NCBI RefSeq assembly: GCF_016937615.1
Contig: NZ_JAFHKI010000022.1
Coordinates: 1 to 32,456 of the forward strand
Origin: Pseudomonas lactucae
GTDB lineage: Bacteria > Pseudomonadota > Gammaproteobacteria > Pseudomonadales > Pseudomonadaceae
Reading direction: 5' to 3'
DNA: 32,456 nt
The translations under genes and the position numbers were made by a program. Shown here piece after piece: positions 17,301 to 24,309 of the stretch. The first letter of the stretch is position 1. Every line of letters starts with the position of its first letter. Under the pieces are notes generated by a model, which ran no database searches, was not told the origin of the DNA, and saw only the letters and a program-made list of their open reading frames with translations.

Positions 17301-18535
17301 CCCTGCTCAAGAGCGCCAGCCTGCAGGGCTACGTCAAGATCGCCCGCGACCTCACCGGCCACAAACGCACCCAGGATGAACAGAGTCAGCGGTTGAGGGA
17401 AACCCAGACCAACAGTCATCTCAAGGATGAATTTTTTGCGGTGATGTCCCACGAACTCAAACACCCGTTGAACCTGATCCAGTTGAACGCCGAGTTGCTG
17501 CGACGCTTGCCCGTCACCAAGACTGCGGCCCCGGCGGTCAGGGCTGTGGAGACTATCTGCGAAGCGGTGTCGAGCCAGGCGCGGATCATCGATGACCTGC
17601 TGGATGTGGCGCGGGTTCGTACCGGCAAGCTCAAGCTGAAAAAACAACCGGTCGACCTGATTCGCACACTGCAGGACATCCACAGCGTGGTGCTTGCCGA
17701 CGGGCATCATCGCCAAGTCACCCTGCAGACACCGTCGGAACCCGGTGCATTGATCGTCGACGCCGATCCGACGCGAATCGAGCAAGTGATCTGGAACCTG
17801 GTCAACAATGCGCTGAAGTTCACCCCACAGGATGGCCAGGTGCAACTGGTGCTCAGCCGCTCGAACGGGCACGCGCAACTGGACGTCATCGACAGCGGCG
17901 CCGGGCTCGCCGACGACAGCCTGGAAAAAATCTTCGACCTGTTCGGGCAGGCGGAAAACCAGCATCAGACCCATCAACGCGAGGGCCTGGGGATTGGCCT
18001 GTCGCTGGTGCGCCAACTGGTGGAAGCACACGACGGTTCGGTGAATGTTCACTCCAAAGGCTTGGGCTTTGGCTGCACCTTCTCGATCCTGTTGCCGCTG
18101 AGCGAACGACAGGATCACTTGCCGAACGCCGGCGACCCCCAGGCCGAGAATGAACGCCTGAACGGCATCAAGGTATTGCTGGTGGACGATTCCGCGGAGG
18201 TGCTTGATGTGCTGAATATGCTGCTGGAAATGGAAGGCGCCCAGGTCAGCGCATTCAACGATCCGCAAAACGCCCTCGAAACCGCCCGTGACGCCCGCTA
18301 TGACGTGATTATCTCGGACATCGGCATGCCGAAAATGAACGGCCATGAGCTGATGCAGAAACTGCGCAAGATCGGCCATTTGCGCAAGGTTCCGGCCATT
18401 GCCCTGACCGGCTACGGTGCCGGCAATGACCAGAAAAAGTCCGTTGATTCAGGCTTTGACACCCATGTCAGCAAGCCCGTGCCCCATGATGCGTTGATCA
18501 ACCTGATCGAACAACTCTGCCGTTCACGCCGTTAG
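14390..18535 (+). CDS. CheB-CheR-PAS-histidine kinase-receiver hybrid signalling protein
   Basis: This 1381-residue multidomain protein has a CheB methylesterase domain (about 20-205) with GIGASAGG, HLSPDH and SGTGSDGAVG carrying the Ser-His-Asp triad. A CheR methyltransferase follows (about 235-500), with the SAM motif VWSAGCSTGEEAYSLAM and CRNLLIY. Next come a PAS-like segment, a long coiled coil of repeating EELxxxNEE heptads (about 670-750) and two PAS domains (about 760-870 and 880-1000). The C-terminal part holds HisKA with SHELKHP (phospho-His near 1020), HATPase with NLVNNALKF, and a receiver with the phospho-Asp in DVIISDIGMP (about 1310). ATG 14390 has AAGG nine bases upstream; TTG 14381 overlaps that site. 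No chemotaxis genes adjoin it, so a stress or photosensory-like role is likelier than swimming control. Its partner is not evident here. Confidence 0.93.
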   Translation: MKSAPLRSPNVPQRKELTPSHLSFPVVGIGASAGGLQAVKAFFEHMPKDCGMAFVVILHLSPDHQSVADKIIQESTGMPVVQVNSTLPIEKNQVYVISPAQLLKMNDGYLSVSPSVREGGSHVAIDLFFRDLADTHKERAFCLVLSGTGSDGAVGLSRIKEQGGITLVQTPEDAEYDGMPLAALETQMVDLVLPVVEMPQKLLELWRNAQSIILPTANDPEIRTIPPATERDAAVAEQLLLDILVQLRASTGHDFKHYKRATVLRRIERRLQVTAQPDLATYYTYLQGHPEETKALLGDMLIGVTNFFRDREAFEALERDVIPNLVKSLEDSVPHREEVRVWSAGCSTGEEAYSLAMLVAEQLALEASNAKMQIFATDIDERAITHGRNGVYPEAIITDVPPSRLRQYFAKEKNQHYRVRKEIREKVLFAKHSLLADPPFSQIDLIVCRNLLIYLDREVQRDILQLFHFALRPGGYLFLGSSESADACLDLFVPVDKRNRIFRVRAGSSAVRRAPTMPRGGYLRPNASTTAAVAPPPNKLSFNDIHLRALAKAAPPSVIVDIHADILHMSEGAGRFLRYVAGEITHNLLALVHPDLRLDIRTTLFQAQQSNIAVTSRKVRIQREKGTYLVDISARPYRDDATENDYVLVMFQETEVDPQQVEADTISLAENQLMSTLERELQRTKLHLQDTIEQAEVSSEELKASNEEMQAINEELRSATEELETSKEELQSINEELLTVNYELKTKVEETDKVNDYLTNLIASTDIATVFVDRNMRIRWFTPRATDLFSMLPVDTGRSLMDITHRLDYPQMTEDATTVFESLSIIEREISSKDARWYIARLLPYRSSEDHIDGTVLTFIDITKRRQAEEELRLGEERMRLVAESTHDFAIIILNDHGAITDWNTGAELIFGYTKDEVLGAYYDLIFSPEDRSAGIPESELRAARDHGRGEDERWHVRKDGSRFYCSGEVTLLKSASLQGYVKIARDLTGHKRTQDEQSQRLRETQTNSHLKDEFFAVMSHELKHPLNLIQLNAELLRRLPVTKTAAPAVRAVETICEAVSSQARIIDDLLDVARVRTGKLKLKKQPVDLIRTLQDIHSVVLADGHHRQVTLQTPSEPGALIVDADPTRIEQVIWNLVNNALKFTPQDGQVQLVLSRSNGHAQLDVIDSGAGLADDSLEKIFDLFGQAENQHQTHQREGLGIGLSLVRQLVEAHDGSVNVHSKGLGFGCTFSILLPLSERQDHLPNAGDPQAENERLNGIKVLLVDDSAEVLDVLNMLLEMEGAQVSAFNDPQNALETARDARYDVIISDIGMPKMNGHELMQKLRKIGHLRKVPAIALTGYGAGNDQKKSVDSGFDTHVSKPVPHDALINLIEQLCRSRR

Positions 18536-18542
18536 GCAGGGC

Positions 18543-18986
18543 TCACTCAAAGGGGATCACCGAGATTTTTCCGTTGCGCTCAAGAATGGCGAATTTGATC
18601 TGCTCGATCTCGACGATGCCCTGGGCGGAGCGGGCCGCTTCGAGAATATCGCTTTCGTCCAGTCGCGCCTGCTTGAGACGTTCCACGAGCACTCTGCCGT
18701 GTTCAACCACGATGGTCGGCCCGCCATCCAGCAAGCGGGCAAACCAGCGTGAGCGCTGCTTGACCAGCGAGAAGCCAATGTCGATGGCGATCAATGTAAC
18801 GATCACCAGAATGGCGTTGGTCAACGAAAAATCTTCGCCCAGCAGCGCCTGTTGCGTGGCCTCGCCAATCACCATCAGTAGCACCAGGTCAAAGGTGGTC
18901 AGTTCCGCCAGGGAGCGCCTGCCGGCGATCTTGAATAGAACCAGCAACATCAGGTAAATCGCCGCTGCGCGCAAGACCGAGTCCAT
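18543..18986 (-). CDS. DUF421 (YetF/YcaP-like) membrane protein
   Basis: This 147-residue protein has two or three N-terminal membrane helices ([44 protein letters not shown], then [18 protein letters not shown]). A short cytoplasmic domain follows, with [37 protein letters not shown], the hallmark pattern of DUF421 proteins related to YetF and YcaP. The molecular role is unsettled; some relatives are linked to spore or envelope stress. AGGGGG lies ahead of the ATG and overlaps the stop of the gene at 18995, so it is part of a three-gene minus-strand operon (19745 to 18543). It converges with the hybrid kinase, whose stop is only seven bases away, with no terminator visible between them. Confidence 0.88.
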   Translation of the reverse strand: MDSVLRAAAIYLMLLVLFKIAGRRSLAELTTFDLVLLMVIGEATQQALLGEDFSLTNAILVIVTLIAIDIGFSLVKQRSRWFARLLDGGPTIVVEHGRVLVERLKQARLDESDILEAARSAQGIVEIEQIKFAILERNGKISVIPFE

Positions 18987-18994
18987 GGTGCCCC

Positions 18995-19519
18995 CTACGG
19001 GTAAATGAATTGTGAGAAACGCACGGACGCGCCCGTTGCCAGCGTCACCTGGGTGTCGAAGCTACCCACGCCGTCGCTGCGTAAGGTCAGGTACAGCACC
19101 GCCTGACCATCATTGTCGCTCAGCACCCACAGCCTGACGCCTTCACCCGCAGTACTGGCCTTGAGGGGTTGCGGCTGCAGCATCTCAATATTGAAACCCT
19201 GCAGCAGCTCGCCACTGATCGCGACTTCCAAGGGCTCGCGCGCCTTGCCCCGCAGATGAATCACCAGCACGTCCGAAGCGCCGTTGCGCAGGAAGCGTTG
19301 GTGTTCAACGCGCAACTGCCCATCGGCGCTGCGTGTTTGTGTGGTGCTCAGCGGCCCCTTGGAAAACAAGCCGGCCAAGCTCAGGCCGATCAACATGACC
19401 AGCGCATACCAACCCAAGCGCTCGAAGCGCCAGACCTTGCGCTGCAAAGCCATGTCTTCATTGACCGGGTAACTGCGGCTGCGCAGGTCGTCGTGAACCG
19501 GTGGCTTCATACGGCGCAC
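18995..19519 (-). CDS. Single-pass membrane protein of unknown family
   Basis: This 174-residue protein has a cytoplasmic N-terminal segment, one membrane helix ([17 protein letters not shown], about residues 37-53) and an outside beta-rich domain ([26 protein letters not shown]... [17 protein letters not shown]). I do not recognise a family. I chose the GTG at 19519 because AAGGG, inside the end of the upstream gene, lies eight bases before it, whereas ATG 19510 would be 17 bases away. The four-base gap to the gene above and the eight-base gap to the DUF421 gene below indicate a tightly coupled operon of membrane proteins. An envelope role is inferred from topology alone. Confidence 0.75.
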   Translation of the reverse strand: MRRMKPPVHDDLRSRSYPVNEDMALQRKVWRFERLGWYALVMLIGLSLAGLFSKGPLSTTQTRSADGQLRVEHQRFLRNGASDVLVIHLRGKAREPLEVAISGELLQGFNIEMLQPQPLKASTAGEGVRLWVLSDNDGQAVLYLTLRSDGVGSFDTQVTLATGASVRFSQFIYP

Positions 19520-19523
19520 CGGC

Positions 19524-19745
19524 TTAGCCCTTGCTGTGTTCCGGCGAGGATGGGCCTTTGGTCACGCCGCGCGGCCCCGCAATGCTCCAGATCGCCAGCC
19601 CGAGATACGGCAACAACACGACCAGGGCCGTCCAACCGGCCTTGTTGCCGGAAGAGTTATCGCTTCGCCAGACACTGTTGATGACCCACAGGTCGAGCAA
19701 CAACAGAATGACGCCCAGGGAAATCCAGAAATAGGTGAATTGCAT
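19524..19745 (-). CDS. Small two-helix membrane protein, PLDc_N type
   Basis: This 73-residue protein has two membrane helices (FTYFWISLGVILLLLDLWVINSV and AGWTALVVLLPYLGLAIWSIAGPRG) joined by a short polar loop. The SDNSSGNKAGWTALVVLLPYLGLAIWSIAGPRG arrangement fits the PLDc_N domain, the N-terminal membrane module of some cardiolipin synthases, which also occurs as stand-alone proteins of unknown role. TGGAGGTG precedes the ATG. It is the first gene of the operon that runs through 18995 and the DUF421 gene at 18543, so its promoter must lie in 19746-20063. Confidence 0.82.
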   Translation of the reverse strand: MQFTYFWISLGVILLLLDLWVINSVWRSDNSSGNKAGWTALVVLLPYLGLAIWSIAGPRGVTKGPSSPEHSKG

Positions 19746-20063
19746 GATGCACCTCCAGTCAGTCCATGTTCGTTAGGTGTGGAGCGCGCAGTAAGGGTTC
19801 ATTCTTTTTTCACCACTTAAAGCCTATAAGCACCGACTAAGCGAAGCGGCCTGCACAGCTATCAATTTAATATCAACGAACACAAAAAAGTTATACGAAG
19901 CGGCAGTCAGTGCGTGTACCTGTACAAGTTTTTTTCAGTTAACTACCGTTCATCGCCATTTTTCAAAATCCACAAAGCATTTTCGCGACGGCCCCAATCG
20001 GAGTAAGTGCACGTTGCGTAAATGCGCAACTAGCGAAACGATCCCTTATTTTGGAGAGTTATC
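19746..20063. other. AT-rich divergent regulatory region with hairpins ahead of the KGG gene
   Basis: This region separates the minus-strand membrane operon from the first KGG gene. It contains a 9-bp direct repeat CGAAGCGGC at 19842-19850 and 19896-19904, a palindrome TGTACCTGTACA at 19915-19926 followed by a T-run, and nested inverted repeats at 19981-20038. No open frame with a ribosome-binding site was found. Promoters for both directions must be here, but none is convincing. Confidence 0.5.
19981..20038 (+). promoter_or_regulatory. Nested stem-loop in the leader of the first KGG gene
   Basis: The outer arms TTTCGC (19981-19986) and GCGAAA (20033-20038) enclose an inner hairpin GTTGCG/CGCAAC (20013-20018 and 20025-20030). 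The structure ends 26 bases before the ATG at 20064, upstream of its GGAG site. It could act in the DNA as an operator or in the mRNA leader; which is not shown. Confidence 0.4.
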
Positions 20064-20240
20064 ATGACGACCAGTAATAAAAACCCTGGAAACTTTGCCA
20101 ACGACCCTCAAAAAGCTTCCGAGGCCGGTAAAAAGGGCGGCCAGGCATCTGGCGGCAACTTCGCCAATGATCGCGAAAAAGCTTCGGAAGCCGGCCGTAA
20201 AGGCGGGCAAAACAGCCACGGCGGCGGTCGCAAGTCTTGA
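20064..20240 (+). CDS. KGG-repeat stress-induced protein, short copy
   Basis: This 58-residue, very hydrophilic protein starts MTTSNKNPGNFANDPQKASE and ends NSHGGGRKS. It consists of two KGG units (NFANDPQKASEAGKKGGQ and NFANDREKASEAGRKGGQ), the motif of the KGG stress-protein family (PF10685) that includes YciG and the GsiB type. Such proteins accumulate under general stress and are thought to be disordered protectants like plant hydrophilins. GGAG precedes the ATG at 20064. It is shorter than 60 codons, so it is easily missed. Its last 28 residues are almost the same as the end of the protein at 20561-20911, which shows a duplication. Confidence 0.88.
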   Translation: MTTSNKNPGNFANDPQKASEAGKKGGQASGGNFANDREKASEAGRKGGQNSHGGGRKS

Positions 20241-20560
20241 CTCGGGAGACTGCACGCCTCCTCTTACATCACTAACCAGGTAACTAACCATGCGCGCGCC
20301 AATTGATTATCAGCGACGTGACTTACATCGCGGACCTGTAGTGGAAGTTCGACCGCAAGCCACAACAAGCGCACGCTCTAACACCTCAGGGTGTTATGAG
20401 CGCCAGCAAGTTATTGACCATGCCGAAGCCACTGTTGGCGCCGCACAAACGCCACCCTTGTGCGAAAGGCACTTATAGCGACACGCGCAAGTTGGTAGCA
20501 ACACCCATGCAACATCGAAGTTAACGTTTATTGACCGACATAACGACGAGGTAGCTAAAG
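20241..20560. other. Intergenic stretch between the two KGG genes with a strong hairpin
   Basis: A 62-codon open frame at 20290-20478 has only a weak AGGT ahead of it and an unremarkable composition, so I do not call it a gene. The notable feature is a 12-bp stem with a one-base bulge and a TCAG loop at 20374-20402, which could be part of a small RNA or a processing site. No T-tract follows, so it is not a standard terminator. Confidence 0.4.
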
Positions 20561-20911
20561 ATGAGTACTCAAGACAAGCAAGGCAAAATGAGCGTCAGCG
20601 AAGCCGGTAAAAAAGGCGGCGAAGCCACTTCTGCCACGCATGACAAGGAGTTCTACCAGGAGATCGGCAGCAAAGGTGGCCAAAACAGCGGTGGGAACTT
20701 CAAGAACGATCCCGAGCGTGCAGCGGAAGCTGGCAGTAAAGGCGGCCAGAACAGCGGCGGGAACTTCAAGAACGACCCTGAGCGTGCCGCTGAAGCCGGC
20801 AGTAAAGGCGGTCAGAACAGTGGCGGCAATTTCGCCAACGACCGTGAAAAAGCCTCTGAAGCCGGACGTAAAGGCGGCGAGCACAGCCACGGCGGCGGCC
20901 GCAACAGTTGA
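20561..20911 (+). CDS. KGG-repeat stress-induced protein, long copy
   Basis: This 116-residue disordered-type protein starts with an SEAGKKGGE unit and a spacer HDKEFYQEI. Three 22-residue units of the form GSKGGQNSGGNFKNDPERAAEA then run from residue 36 to 101, and it ends GRKGGEHSHGGGRNS. It is built almost wholly from Gly, Lys, Glu, Asn, Ser and Ala, with no hydrophobic core, as in KGG/GsiB stress proteins, which protect cells during desiccation, salt or starvation stress. GAGG lies ahead of the ATG. Its last repeat matches that of the short copy at 20064, so both come from one ancestor and the middle repeats expanded later. RpoS-type control is expected but no promoter could be assigned. 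Confidence 0.9.
   Translation: MSTQDKQGKMSVSEAGKKGGEATSATHDKEFYQEIGSKGGQNSGGNFKNDPERAAEAGSKGGQNSGGNFKNDPERAAEAGSKGGQNSGGNFANDREKASEAGRKGGEHSHGGGRNS
20666..20863 (+). repeat. Three tandem 66-bp repeats inside the long KGG gene
   Basis: The units at 20666-20731, 20732-20797 and 20798-20863 each encode 22 residues. The first two encode the same peptide, with several silent base differences between them, so they are not a very recent slippage product. The third has diverged to NFANDREKASEA and matches the short KGG gene. Confidence 0.85.
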
Positions 20912-20964
20912 GGCGCTTGACGCAGGGGAGCATGGCTCCCCTGCTTTCTTTGACGAGGGATCCC

Positions 20965-21516
20965 ATGCCTTTACACGTCATTAACTTTACCGGACCGGTT
21001 AACGCGTCCACCTGTAGCCAACTCATCGAAAAAGCCTCGTTGGCCGTGCAGCGCGACGCCTCTGGCCTGGTGCTGAACATCGCGACCATGGGCGGTGAAT
21101 GCAGCTACGGCTTTACGATGTACAACTTTTTGCTGTCCTTGCCGATTCCGGTCCACACCCATAATTTGGGTACCGTGGAATCGATGGGTAACATCATTTT
21201 CCTGGCCGGCGAGCGGCGCACCGCGTGCCGGCACAGCAAGTTTTTGTTCCATCCGTTTCATTGGCACCTGCAAGGTGCTGTCGACCATTCGCGTATGTCC
21301 GAATATGCAATGAGCCTCGATTATGACTTGCAGCTCTACGCCCGCATCGTGGCCGAACGCACGCCCGATGCCGCCGAAAAACTGGAAACCGAAAAGTACC
21401 TGATCGCGGCCCCACGTATTCTTGACCCTCAACAAGCCCTGGCGGCCGGTCTGATCCATGGAATCGAACTGCCGGTGATCAAGGCTGAGTTCGTGAGCAG
21501 CTTTATTCACTCTTGA
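20965..21516 (+). CDS. ClpP-like serine protease (stand-alone)
   Basis: This 183-residue protein has a ClpP/crotonase fold pattern. VINFTGPVNASTCSQLIEKASLAV is followed by LVLNIATMGGECSYGFTMYNFL (the oxyanion-type GG turn), then the nucleophile serine S73 in GTVESMGNIIFLAG and the histidine H96 in FLFHPFHWHLQG. The C-terminal part has RILDPQQALAAGLIHGI, matching the ClpP 'ALEYGLID' position. It is shorter than housekeeping ClpP and has no propeptide. The ATG at 20965 follows GAGGGA, and the open frame from 20908 overlaps the KGG gene. No Clp ATPase lies nearby. It follows the long KGG gene by 53 bases and may be co-transcribed with it, suggesting stress-linked protein turnover. Confidence 0.85.
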   Translation: MPLHVINFTGPVNASTCSQLIEKASLAVQRDASGLVLNIATMGGECSYGFTMYNFLLSLPIPVHTHNLGTVESMGNIIFLAGERRTACRHSKFLFHPFHWHLQGAVDHSRMSEYAMSLDYDLQLYARIVAERTPDAAEKLETEKYLIAAPRILDPQQALAAGLIHGIELPVIKAEFVSSFIHS

Positions 21517-21851
21517 AGTCGAGCGGGCAGGCATCTTCAAGCGTAACGGCCACGCACAACTCACCCTCACTTAGTTGACGTGCAATCGTTCGCGCCTGCT
21601 TATTTGCACTAAAAAAGCCCGCACATTGTGCGGGCAAGACAGGAGTTTTTACCAAGAGCCTGCCTGATTAACAGACTCATTATTAAGAATGAAAACAGGC
21701 GATAGATGTTGGTTTTTTTTCATCAAACACCGACGAACGGCACTCACTGACACGCCGCTAAAAAGCTGTACAAACCAAGCGCGCGCGTACAAGAAAAAAT
21801 TCTGAACCTTCGTCCGTAACAACTAACAAAAAAAATTCAGACGGAGCCTTT
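21517..21851. other. Intergenic stretch with the left arm of an inverted repeat
   Basis: No gene is supported here. The stretch holds the hairpin and inverted-repeat arm at 21611-21646, then a T-rich run near 21713-21720, and AT-rich sequence leading to the DUF6555 gene. The promoter for copy 2 should lie here, but I found no convincing -35/-10 pair. Confidence 0.5.
21611..21635 (-). terminator. Rho-independent terminator, minus-strand orientation
   Basis: The perfect 8-bp stem GCCCGCAC/GTGCGGGC with loop ATT is flanked on its left by AAAAAA, so a T-tract exists only for leftward transcription. No minus-strand gene ends here, which is odd. It forms one arm of the inverted repeat that flanks the DUF6555 gene. 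Confidence 0.6.
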
Positions 21852-22121
21852 ATGAAAAACTCTTTATATATCATCGAATACGAACTTCACCATGAATCCA
21901 GATCCTTCATTATCAGGGCCGACGTCATGAGCAACGCAGAGGCGTGGCACTGGGCCTGTTGCGACGCCGGCATCGGTATCATTCCGCGGTCGCGCAATGA
22001 AAAGATCAAACGCATCAGTAAACCGCTTGCCGAGCGCTATGGCCTTGAAAATGTCAGGTGGCGTCCCTCGGGGAGTGTTCCGTTCATTGCAAAGCCCTAT
22101 ACGCCTCCCCCTCCCGAATGA
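21852..22121 (+). CDS. DUF6555 family small protein, copy 2
   Basis: This 89-residue paralogue of the protein at 13514-13762 has the matching core SNAEAWHWACCDAGIGIIPR followed by IKRISKPLAERYGLENVRW, and a different, proline-rich tail (AKPYTPPPPE). The N-termini also align (IIEYELHHESRSFIIRADVM against IRYQLHGEQKSFVVRAGQM). CGGAG precedes the ATG. The gene stands alone between two similar inverted hairpins at 21611-21646 and 22253-22288. It carries neither a membrane segment nor a signal peptide. The function of the family is unknown to me; the conserved EAWHWxxCDAG segment is the obvious place to look for an active or binding site. Confidence 0.82.
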   Translation: MKNSLYIIEYELHHESRSFIIRADVMSNAEAWHWACCDAGIGIIPRSRNEKIKRISKPLAERYGLENVRWRPSGSVPFIAKPYTPPPPE

Positions 22122-22262
22122 ACATAACTTTAAACAACACTGCGCGTTATCACGCCTATTGCCATACGTCGCCAGCTGATTAAAAAAACCAAACTGTATT
22201 CGCTGTTTGCATTTCTTACTCCTGAGTGTTCACTCATTAAGTCCCTGGTAATACTCCTGTTT

Positions 22263-22288
22263 GCCCGTACTTTGTGCGGGCTTTTTTT
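22263..22288 (+). terminator. Rho-independent terminator after DUF6555 copy 2
   Basis: The 8-bp stem GCCCGTAC/GTGCGGGC, with one G-T pair and a TTT loop, is followed directly by seven T residues on the plus strand. It lies 140 bases after the DUF6555 stop and ends that transcript before the convergent ferritin-like operon. Confidence 0.8.
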
Positions 22289-22411
22289 ACGAGTAGCTCT
22301 ATCCGGAACACAACGACGTTTTTTACGTCCATGACGCCGAGCCGATTGCGCTACCTTGCGTACGCGCGGTTTCACGCCGGTGTCGGCATGAAACCGCGCC
22401 TTGCACTCAGG

Positions 22412-23137
22412 TCAGCTCACCTGTTCAAGCAGGTCATCGCGAATGAACTGGCGAACCGTGGCCAGGTGCGTTTCTTCCTGCTGCAACGCCGTTTTAAAGC
22501 GCTTGGCAATCAGCGGATGCCCGCCTTTCTCGGCCAGTTCGATCAACAGCTCCCAGGCGGCGTTGTCTTCCAGTTCGATGGTCAGGATTGCACCCATCGA
22601 CTGCGACACGGTGGTGCGCGGGTCAGTCAACACCTGCAGCACGCCCATGGCCTTGACCCCGGCCACATCCGCACAAGGCGTCATGGCGGTGGGGTCGGCG
22701 CCCAGGGTTTCGAGGGCTTCGCGCACGATGTTCACGTGCTCCAGTTCTTCTGCCTGGATGTGCCGCAAGGTGTCCGCCAGCGCGGGGTCGGCGCCAGGTG
22801 CCGAGGCGGCCTTGGCGATCATCGCTTCATACAGGCGCACACCGGTGCGCTCGAAGGCCAGGCGTTCGCCGAGCTTGTCGAGCAGTACTTCAGGCGCCTT
22901 GCCGAGGGTTTTGTCGAGCGCAGTCTTGACCACGCCTTTGGCCGTGCCGGGCGCCGGTACCGAGCCGATCAGGTCGGCTTCGCGAATAGCCCGCTCGCGC
23001 TCGGCGGTGTAGGCGCTCATGCCGCCGGGGACATCGGCGGGAAACATGCGCGTAGCTTCCAATTGGCGTGCGGTGCCTTCAGGCGACATCTGCGCGCCGG
23101 TGCGGTTGGTGCCGATGATCACTTGACGTTCGCTCAT
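22412..23137 (-). CDS. Ferritin-like domain protein
   Basis: This 241-residue protein has a ferritin-like four-helix region from about residue 85. Iron-ligand type motifs appear in order: ERLAFERTGVRLYEAM, the ExxH motif in AEELEHVNIV, TIELEDNAAWELL, and the ExxH motif in QQEETHLATV. Such proteins bind a di-iron centre and may store iron or detoxify peroxide; which one applies here is not shown. The N-terminal 60 residues are a polar extension. Its ATG overlaps the stop codon of the upstream ferritin-like gene (ATGA, 23134-23137), so the two are translationally coupled and their products probably work together. It is the last gene of the minus-strand operon. Confidence 0.85.
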   Translation of the reverse strand: MSERQVIIGTNRTGAQMSPEGTARQLEATRMFPADVPGGMSAYTAERERAIREADLIGSVPAPGTAKGVVKTALDKTLGKAPEVLLDKLGERLAFERTGVRLYEAMIAKAASAPGADPALADTLRHIQAEELEHVNIVREALETLGADPTAMTPCADVAGVKAMGVLQVLTDPRTTVSQSMGAILTIELEDNAAWELLIELAEKGGHPLIAKRFKTALQQEETHLATVRQFIRDDLLEQVS

Positions 23138-24309
23138 TGCTGTTCTCCCGCTGGGTTGAGTTCGGTGCCCGGTTTGGAGGTGTAGCCAGCCGACACCACG
23201 TTGGCCGGAACGCCCTCACTGTTAAGGCGTGCGCGCTGATCCAGAGACGCCTGCCCTTCCCTTTCCTTCGGCACGTAATCGATGCCATGGGCACGCAGGT
23301 CGACCTCGCGGGACAAGGTCTCGCGCACAAAATCGCGCTGGCTCTTGAATTCGATCATGCGCGGCAGCGGGCCGGCCAATACCTCGGTGGGATCGCGGCG
23401 TTCGTATTGCTTGAATAACTCGCAGGCCAGGTTGAGATGGCCCAGTTCATAGTCGACAAAGCGCTCCCAGAGCGCCTTGATGCGCGGGTTGTCTTCCTGC
23501 TCGGCGCAACTGGCATAGGTGTAGACCTCCATCGCCTCGTGCACCAGCCACTTTTCCATGAAGGTTTCGCTGGGGTCCTGCAACGAACCGTACTGGGTCA
23601 CATGCTGCTCCTCGACCGAGGCAATTTCGGCGTACAGCGCGCGAGCGACCGGGTCGGCGAACAACGGACCGATGTTCATGTAGTAATCGTGGGTCTGGTA
23701 TTCGGCACCGGTGATCAGCGCCGCGTGGATCTTGGTGATCAGGGCAGCATTGTCCTTCTCATAGTTGTCACGCAGGTCATCGCTGGGCGCGCGATGATGC
23801 TCGCTGGTCGGCCGGCCGGGAACGAGGTCGGTGTAGCCCTGCAGGATGTTGTTGGCATCCTTGCCTTCCAACCGATCAAGCATGGCGGCATAGCGATAAA
23901 GGTGATCGAAGTCTTCCAGCAGACCGAAACGGTAGGTTTGCGCCTGATACGCGTCGGGCTCGTTCTGGGCAACGGCGGCGGTCACCTCGATCGCCACCTG
24001 CTCATAGGCCACGGTGGTTTCCAGGGGCGAATGGTCGGCCTACAGCAGCCAGTTGATCGCGGTCATCTGGTGTTGCTCGACACGGCGTATCTGCGCCAGC
24101 GGCAGCTGCAGCTTCTTGTGAAACCGCGCGCCGAAGTGCTTGAGTCGCAAGGCGTCGGATTCAACGCCGTTCATCAAAATCATCCGCACCCGGGTGAATG
24201 CATCGTCGTCCAGCTTGCTGATCGGCTTGCTGGCCAGATCACGCCAGGTAAAGCTCTGCTTGTCCAAGGGGGTGCCCTTGTTGTCCAGCAGATTATCGAT
24301 TTTCGACAT
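23134..24309 (-). pseudogene. Large ferritin-like protein interrupted by an in-frame TAG
   Basis: One frame runs from ATG 24309 (AAGGAG eight bases upstream) to the stop at 23134 and encodes about 390 residues, except for a TAG at codon 90 (24040-24042). The sequence on both sides belongs together. Helix 1-2 ligands (ESDALRLKHF, RRVEQHQMTAINWLL) lie before the stop. ADHSPLETTVAYEQVAIEV, LEDFDHLYRY, VEEQHVTQYG and YELGHLNLACELF lie after it, as in a double ferritin-like bundle. The TAG could have come from CAG (Gln) by one transition. A GTG at 24012 with a weak GGAA could restart translation. A nonsense mutation, readthrough and a sequence error are all possible. The coupled gene at 23137 depends on ribosomes that translate the 3' part. 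Confidence 0.8.

Noticed and set aside
15596..18379. Two long minus-strand frames inside the hybrid kinase gene (494 and 402 codons)
   Set aside because: They lie wholly within the CheB-CheR-kinase gene on the opposite strand and have no domain or ribosome-binding site.
20290..20478. A 62-codon open frame between the KGG genes
   Set aside because: Only a weak AGGT precedes it, the peptide matches nothing I recognise, and a strong hairpin inside it suggests structured RNA instead of coding sequence.
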